Source: an uncultured Lachnospiraceae bacterium (GTDB lineage Bacteria; Bacillota_A; Clostridia; Lachnospirales; Lachnospiraceae). From it: a stretch of 16,736 nucleotides of DNA. The position numbers and the translations under genes are program-made. The stretch covers positions 1 through 16,736 of the forward strand of contig CACZQE010000054.1 in assembly GCA_902783205.1 (NCBI GenBank). Reading direction: 5' to 3'. How positions within the stretch are numbered: the stretch's first letter is position 1; each line of letters begins with the position of its first letter. Shown here in pieces: positions 14,701 to 16,736 of the stretch. The notes beneath the pieces are model-generated. The model was not told the DNA's origin, ran no database searches, and worked only from the letters and a program-made list of their open reading frames with translations.

Positions 14701-15607
14701 CGTGCTGAATCCTCTGGGTGTTCCCTCCCGAATGAATATCGGGCAGATCCTGGAGCTGCACCTGAGCCTGGCTTCAAAGGTGCTCGGATTTAATGTATCC
14801 ACACCGGTCTTCAACGGCGCCAACGAGAATGACATTATGGAAACCCTGGAAATGGCCAACGACTACGCCAACTCTACATGGGATGAGTTCGAAAGCCGCT
14901 GGGGTGACAAGGTCAATGATGATATCATGAAGTTCCTCTATGATAACCGGGATCACCGTGAAGAGTGGAAGGGAGTTCCCATTGACCGCACCGGAAAAGT
15001 CCGCTTAAGAGACGGACGTACCGGCGAAGAGTTTGATTCTCCGGTTTCCATTGGATTCATGCACTACCTGAAGCTGCATCATCTTGTTGATGACAAGATT
15101 CATGCACGTTCCACCGGTCCTTACTCTCTGGTAACACAGCAGCCTCTGGGCGGAAAAGCCCAGTTCGGCGGACAGCGTTTCGGTGAGATGGAGGTATGGG
15201 CACTGGAGGCGTACGGAGCATCCTACACTCTGCAGGAGATCCTGACAGTGAAGTCGGATGATGTGATCGGCCGTGTGAAGACCTATGAGGCCATCAGCAA
15301 AGGCAAGAACATCCCCGAGCCCGGCATTCCGGAGTCCTTCAAGGTATTGTTAAAAGAGTTCCAGTCCCTTGCACTGGATGTGCGTGTCCTGAAAGAGGAT
15401 ATGACAGAAGTAGATTTCAAAGAAGAAAGTGAGACCATTAATCAGGAAGTAAATGATGTTCTGACAAGCGCGCCCGAGGAAGGCGACTATGAGCAGGAAA
15501 GCTTTGAAGATCACGGATATGCCGAGCGTACTCTTGAGGAGGACAGCAGCATAGACGAGTCGTCCTTCGCGTTTGCAGCGGCAGAGCCCGGTGATTCGGA
15601 TTATTAA
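11771..15607 (+). CDS. rpoB: DNA-directed RNA polymerase subunit beta
   Basis: 1278 residues with the ATG at 11771, preceded by AAGGGGTG about 10 nt upstream. An upstream in-frame ATG at 11702 would add 23 unusual residues, has no ribosome binding site and lies about 10 nt from the predicted transcription start, so it was not used. Core features: the rifampicin-binding region ([12 protein letters not shown] from about residue 488, Asp499, His509, Ser514, equivalent to E. coli 516, 526 and 531), [20 protein letters not shown], the active-site segment [18 protein letters not shown], and the C-terminal anchor [23 protein letters not shown] family block. The residues at the common resistance positions are wild type, predicting rifampicin sensitivity. 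The last 60 or so residues form an acidic tail rich in Glu, Asp and Ser, as in related Clostridia. rpoC follows after 70 bp. Confidence 0.97.
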   Translation: MEKNRIRPERVTGSKNIRMSYARKKDVLDMPNLIEVQRNSYNWFLNDGLAEVFRDISPITDYNGQLSLEFVDYQLCRDDKKYTIEECKERDATYAAPLKVKVRLHNKETDELTQHDIFMGDLPLMTETGTFVINGAERVIVSQLVRSPGIYYKIGHDKIGKRLFSCTVIPNRGAWLEYETDSSDIFYIHVDRKRKVPVTVLVRTLGYGTNAQILDLFGDEPKILKTLEKDTATNYKEGLRKLYEKIRPGDKFSDDGAESLINSMFFDARRYDLAKVGRYKFNKKLMLRNRIAGHTLAREVVDETTGEILFEAGTRLDKEMADRIQNAAVRAVYIDTDEREVKVLSSMMVDFSSFCPDIDPEEVGVTELVYYPLLEQILEENTETEDIKNAVRANIDELIPKHITKEDIIASINYNIHLEYGIGNDDDIDHLGNRRIRAVGELLQNQYRIGLSRVERFVRERMSTLDQETVSPQTLINIKPVTAAVKEFFGSSQLSQFMDQHNPLSELTHKRRLSALGPGGLTRDRAGFEVRDVHYSHYGRMCPIETPEGPNIGLINSLATYARINEYGFVEAPYRKVDKSDPANPVVTDEVVYLMADEEDEYTVAQANEPLDEEGHFVHNNVSGRHKEDTSEFPKSRIDLMDVSPKMVFSVATSMIPFLENDDANRALMGSNMQRQAVPLLKTEVPVVGTGMEAKAARDSGVCIIAKHSGTVEYSTSKEIVIRREDGVRDTYHVIKFSKSNQGNCMNQRPIVRKGEYVEAGDIIADGASTCGGEMALGKNPLIGFMTWEGYNYEDAVLLSEKLVQKDVYTSVHIEEYETEARDTKLGQEEITRDLAGLSEDVLKDLDENGIIRIGAEVHAGDILVGKVTPKGETELTAEERLLRAIFGEKAREVRDTSLRVPHGAYGVVMDTKVFTRENGDELPASVNKSVRVYIAQKRKISVGDKMAGRHGNKGVVSRILPVEDMPFLPNGRPLDIVLNPLGVPSRMNIGQILELHLSLASKVLGFNVSTPVFNGANENDIMETLEMANDYANSTWDEFESRWGDKVNDDIMKFLYDNRDHREEWKGVPIDRTGKVRLRDGRTGEEFDSPVSIGFMHYLKLHHLVDDKIHARSTGPYSLVTQQPLGGKAQFGGQRFGEMEVWALEAYGASYTLQEILTVKSDDVIGRVKTYEAISKGKNIPEPGIPESFKVLLKEFQSLALDVRVLKEDMTEVDFKEESETINQEVNDVLTSAPEEGDYEQESFEDHGYAERTLEEDSSIDESSFAFAAAEPGDSDY

Positions 15608-15677
15608 AAGAACCCGGACCGGGAGGACTGTATTTGGCAGATTGGAACAGTAAAGGTTTTACGAAAAGGAGATACCT

Positions 15678-16736
15678 ATGTCTGTAATGAATAATCAACA
15701 AGCAGAACAGTCAGTGAATTTTGACGCGATAAAGATCGGCCTGGCTTCTCCGGAAATGATCCGCAAATGGTCCCATGGTGAGGTGACCAAGCCGGAAACG
15801 ATCAATTACAGAACACTGAAGCCGGAAAAAGACGGCCTGTTTTGTGAGAGGATCTTCGGACCGAGCAAGGACTGGGAATGTCACTGCGGAAAATATAAAA
15901 AAGAGCGCTATAAAGGCGTTGTCTGTGATAAATGTGGTGTTGAGGTTACCAAAGCAAGCGTGAGGCGTGAGCGTATGGGACATATCGAGCTGTCCGCGCC
16001 GGTTTCCCACATCTGGTACTTCAAGGGAATCCCCAGCCGTATGGGACTGATTCTCGATATGTCACCCAAGGACCTGGAAAAGGTACTGTACTTTGCTTCC
16101 TATGTGGTTCTGGATTCCGGCAATACCACCTATCTGGAAAAGACAGTGATTTCTGATGCGGAGTACCGCCGTATTCTGGACGAGTACAAGAACGCCGGCG
16201 ACGATATCGGAACCTTCCGCGTAGGTATGGGTGCCGAGGCCGTCAAAGAACTTCTGCAGAAGATCGATCTTGAAAAGGAGTCCGAGACCCTCAGGGAGAG
16301 TCTTGACAGTACGAGCGGACAGAAGAAAGCAAGGGTTATCAAGCGTCTTGAAGTGGTGGAAGCGTTCCGCCAGTCAGGAAACCGTCCGGAATGGATGATC
16401 CTTGATGCGATCCCTGTTATTCCTCCGGATATCCGTCCTATGGTACAGCTGGACGGCGGCAGATTTGCCACATCGGATCTGAATGATCTTTACCGCCGTA
16501 TTATTAATAGAAATAATCGACTGAAAAAGCTTATTGATATGAAAGCACCGGACCTGATCGTGCGTAATGAGAAGCGTATGATGCAGGAAGCAGTGGATGC
16601 CCTGATCGACAACGGCCGCCGCGGCAATGCGGTTACCACCCAGGGCAACCGTAAGCTGAAGTCTCTTTCCCACATGCTTCGCGGTAAGCAGGGACGCTTC
16701 CGTCAGAATCTTCTGGGCAAACGTGTTGACTATTCA
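15678..16736 (+). CDS. rpoC: DNA-directed RNA polymerase subunit beta', N-terminal part (continues beyond window)
   Basis: The first 353 codons are present with no stop before the window end; the family is about 1200 residues. ATG 15678 follows AAAAGGAG (7-nt spacing). Near the N-terminus is the zinc-binding site CHCGKYK and CDKCGVEV (Cys68, Cys70, Cys83, Cys86), followed by [20 protein letters not shown], the clamp region, and [19 protein letters not shown] before the bridge-side core. The active-site NADFDGD motif lies beyond the window. Together with rpoB it forms the catalytic centre of RNA polymerase. A short 4-bp hairpin (15613-15623) in the 70-bp gap is too weak to be a terminator, so rpoB and rpoC are read together. 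Confidence 0.97.
   Translation, partial: MSVMNNQQAEQSVNFDAIKIGLASPEMIRKWSHGEVTKPETINYRTLKPEKDGLFCERIFGPSKDWECHCGKYKKERYKGVVCDKCGVEVTKASVRRERMGHIELSAPVSHIWYFKGIPSRMGLILDMSPKDLEKVLYFASYVVLDSGNTTYLEKTVISDAEYRRILDEYKNAGDDIGTFRVGMGAEAVKELLQKIDLEKESETLRESLDSTSGQKKARVIKRLEVVEAFRQSGNRPEWMILDAIPVIPPDIRPMVQLDGGRFATSDLNDLYRRIINRNNRLKKLIDMKAPDLIVRNEKRMMQEAVDALIDNGRRGNAVTTQGNRKLKSLSHMLRGKQGRFRQNLLGKRVDYS

Overview
The window looks like a chromosomal segment of a strictly anaerobic Firmicute. The most likely group is Clostridia, family Lachnospiraceae (Clostridium cluster XIVa relatives). This is inferred from protein style, AGGAGG-type ribosome binding sites, class III (oxygen-sensitive) ribonucleotide reductase, gene order and moderate GC; no database search was possible. 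There is no sign of mobile elements, CRISPR arrays, rRNA or tRNA genes.

Layout. (1) Positions 1-1266, plus strand: the 3' part of a RecD2-type helicase gene. (2) Positions 1277-5490, minus strand: a nucleotide-metabolism operon read nrdD, a 51-codon ORF carrying the NrdD glycyl-radical motif, nrdG, dut, comF. In this genome the NrdD C-terminal radical segment appears to be a separate small protein. A perfect 13-bp inverted repeat inside the first codons of comF looks like a terminator for the operon. (3) Positions 5491-6106: a 616-bp divergent regulatory region. It holds the nrdD promoter, a 33-bp inverted repeat with two NrdR-like boxes, a cluster of DnaA boxes and the rpmG promoter. (4) Positions 6107-8274, plus strand: rpmG, secE, nusG, rplK, rplA. 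Short hairpins before both rplK and rplA share sequence with the 23S rRNA site bound by protein L1, and so look like L1 feedback operators. A strong terminator follows rplA. (5) Positions 8401-10347: two accessory genes, a double-zinc-ribbon membrane-anchored protein and a secreted or anchored TPM-domain protein, sit in the middle of the classical L11-L10-rpoB cluster. (6) Positions 10388-11655: promoter, L10 leader RNA with attenuator, rplJ, rplL, terminator. (7) Positions 11657-16736: a promoter directly after the rplL terminator, then rpoB and the 5' part of rpoC.

How it fits together. The minus-strand operon makes and activates the anaerobic dNTP-synthesising enzyme (NrdD, radical segment, NrdG), removes dUTP (Dut) and ends with a ComF-family phosphoribosyltransferase-like protein. 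The plus-strand genes make the ribosomal stalk and L1 arm, part of the Sec translocon, the elongation factor NusG and the two large RNA polymerase subunits. Autoregulatory RNAs for L1 and L10 appear to be separate and intact. The DnaA-box cluster between the two units suggests a link between replication initiation and dNTP supply, but this is inference.
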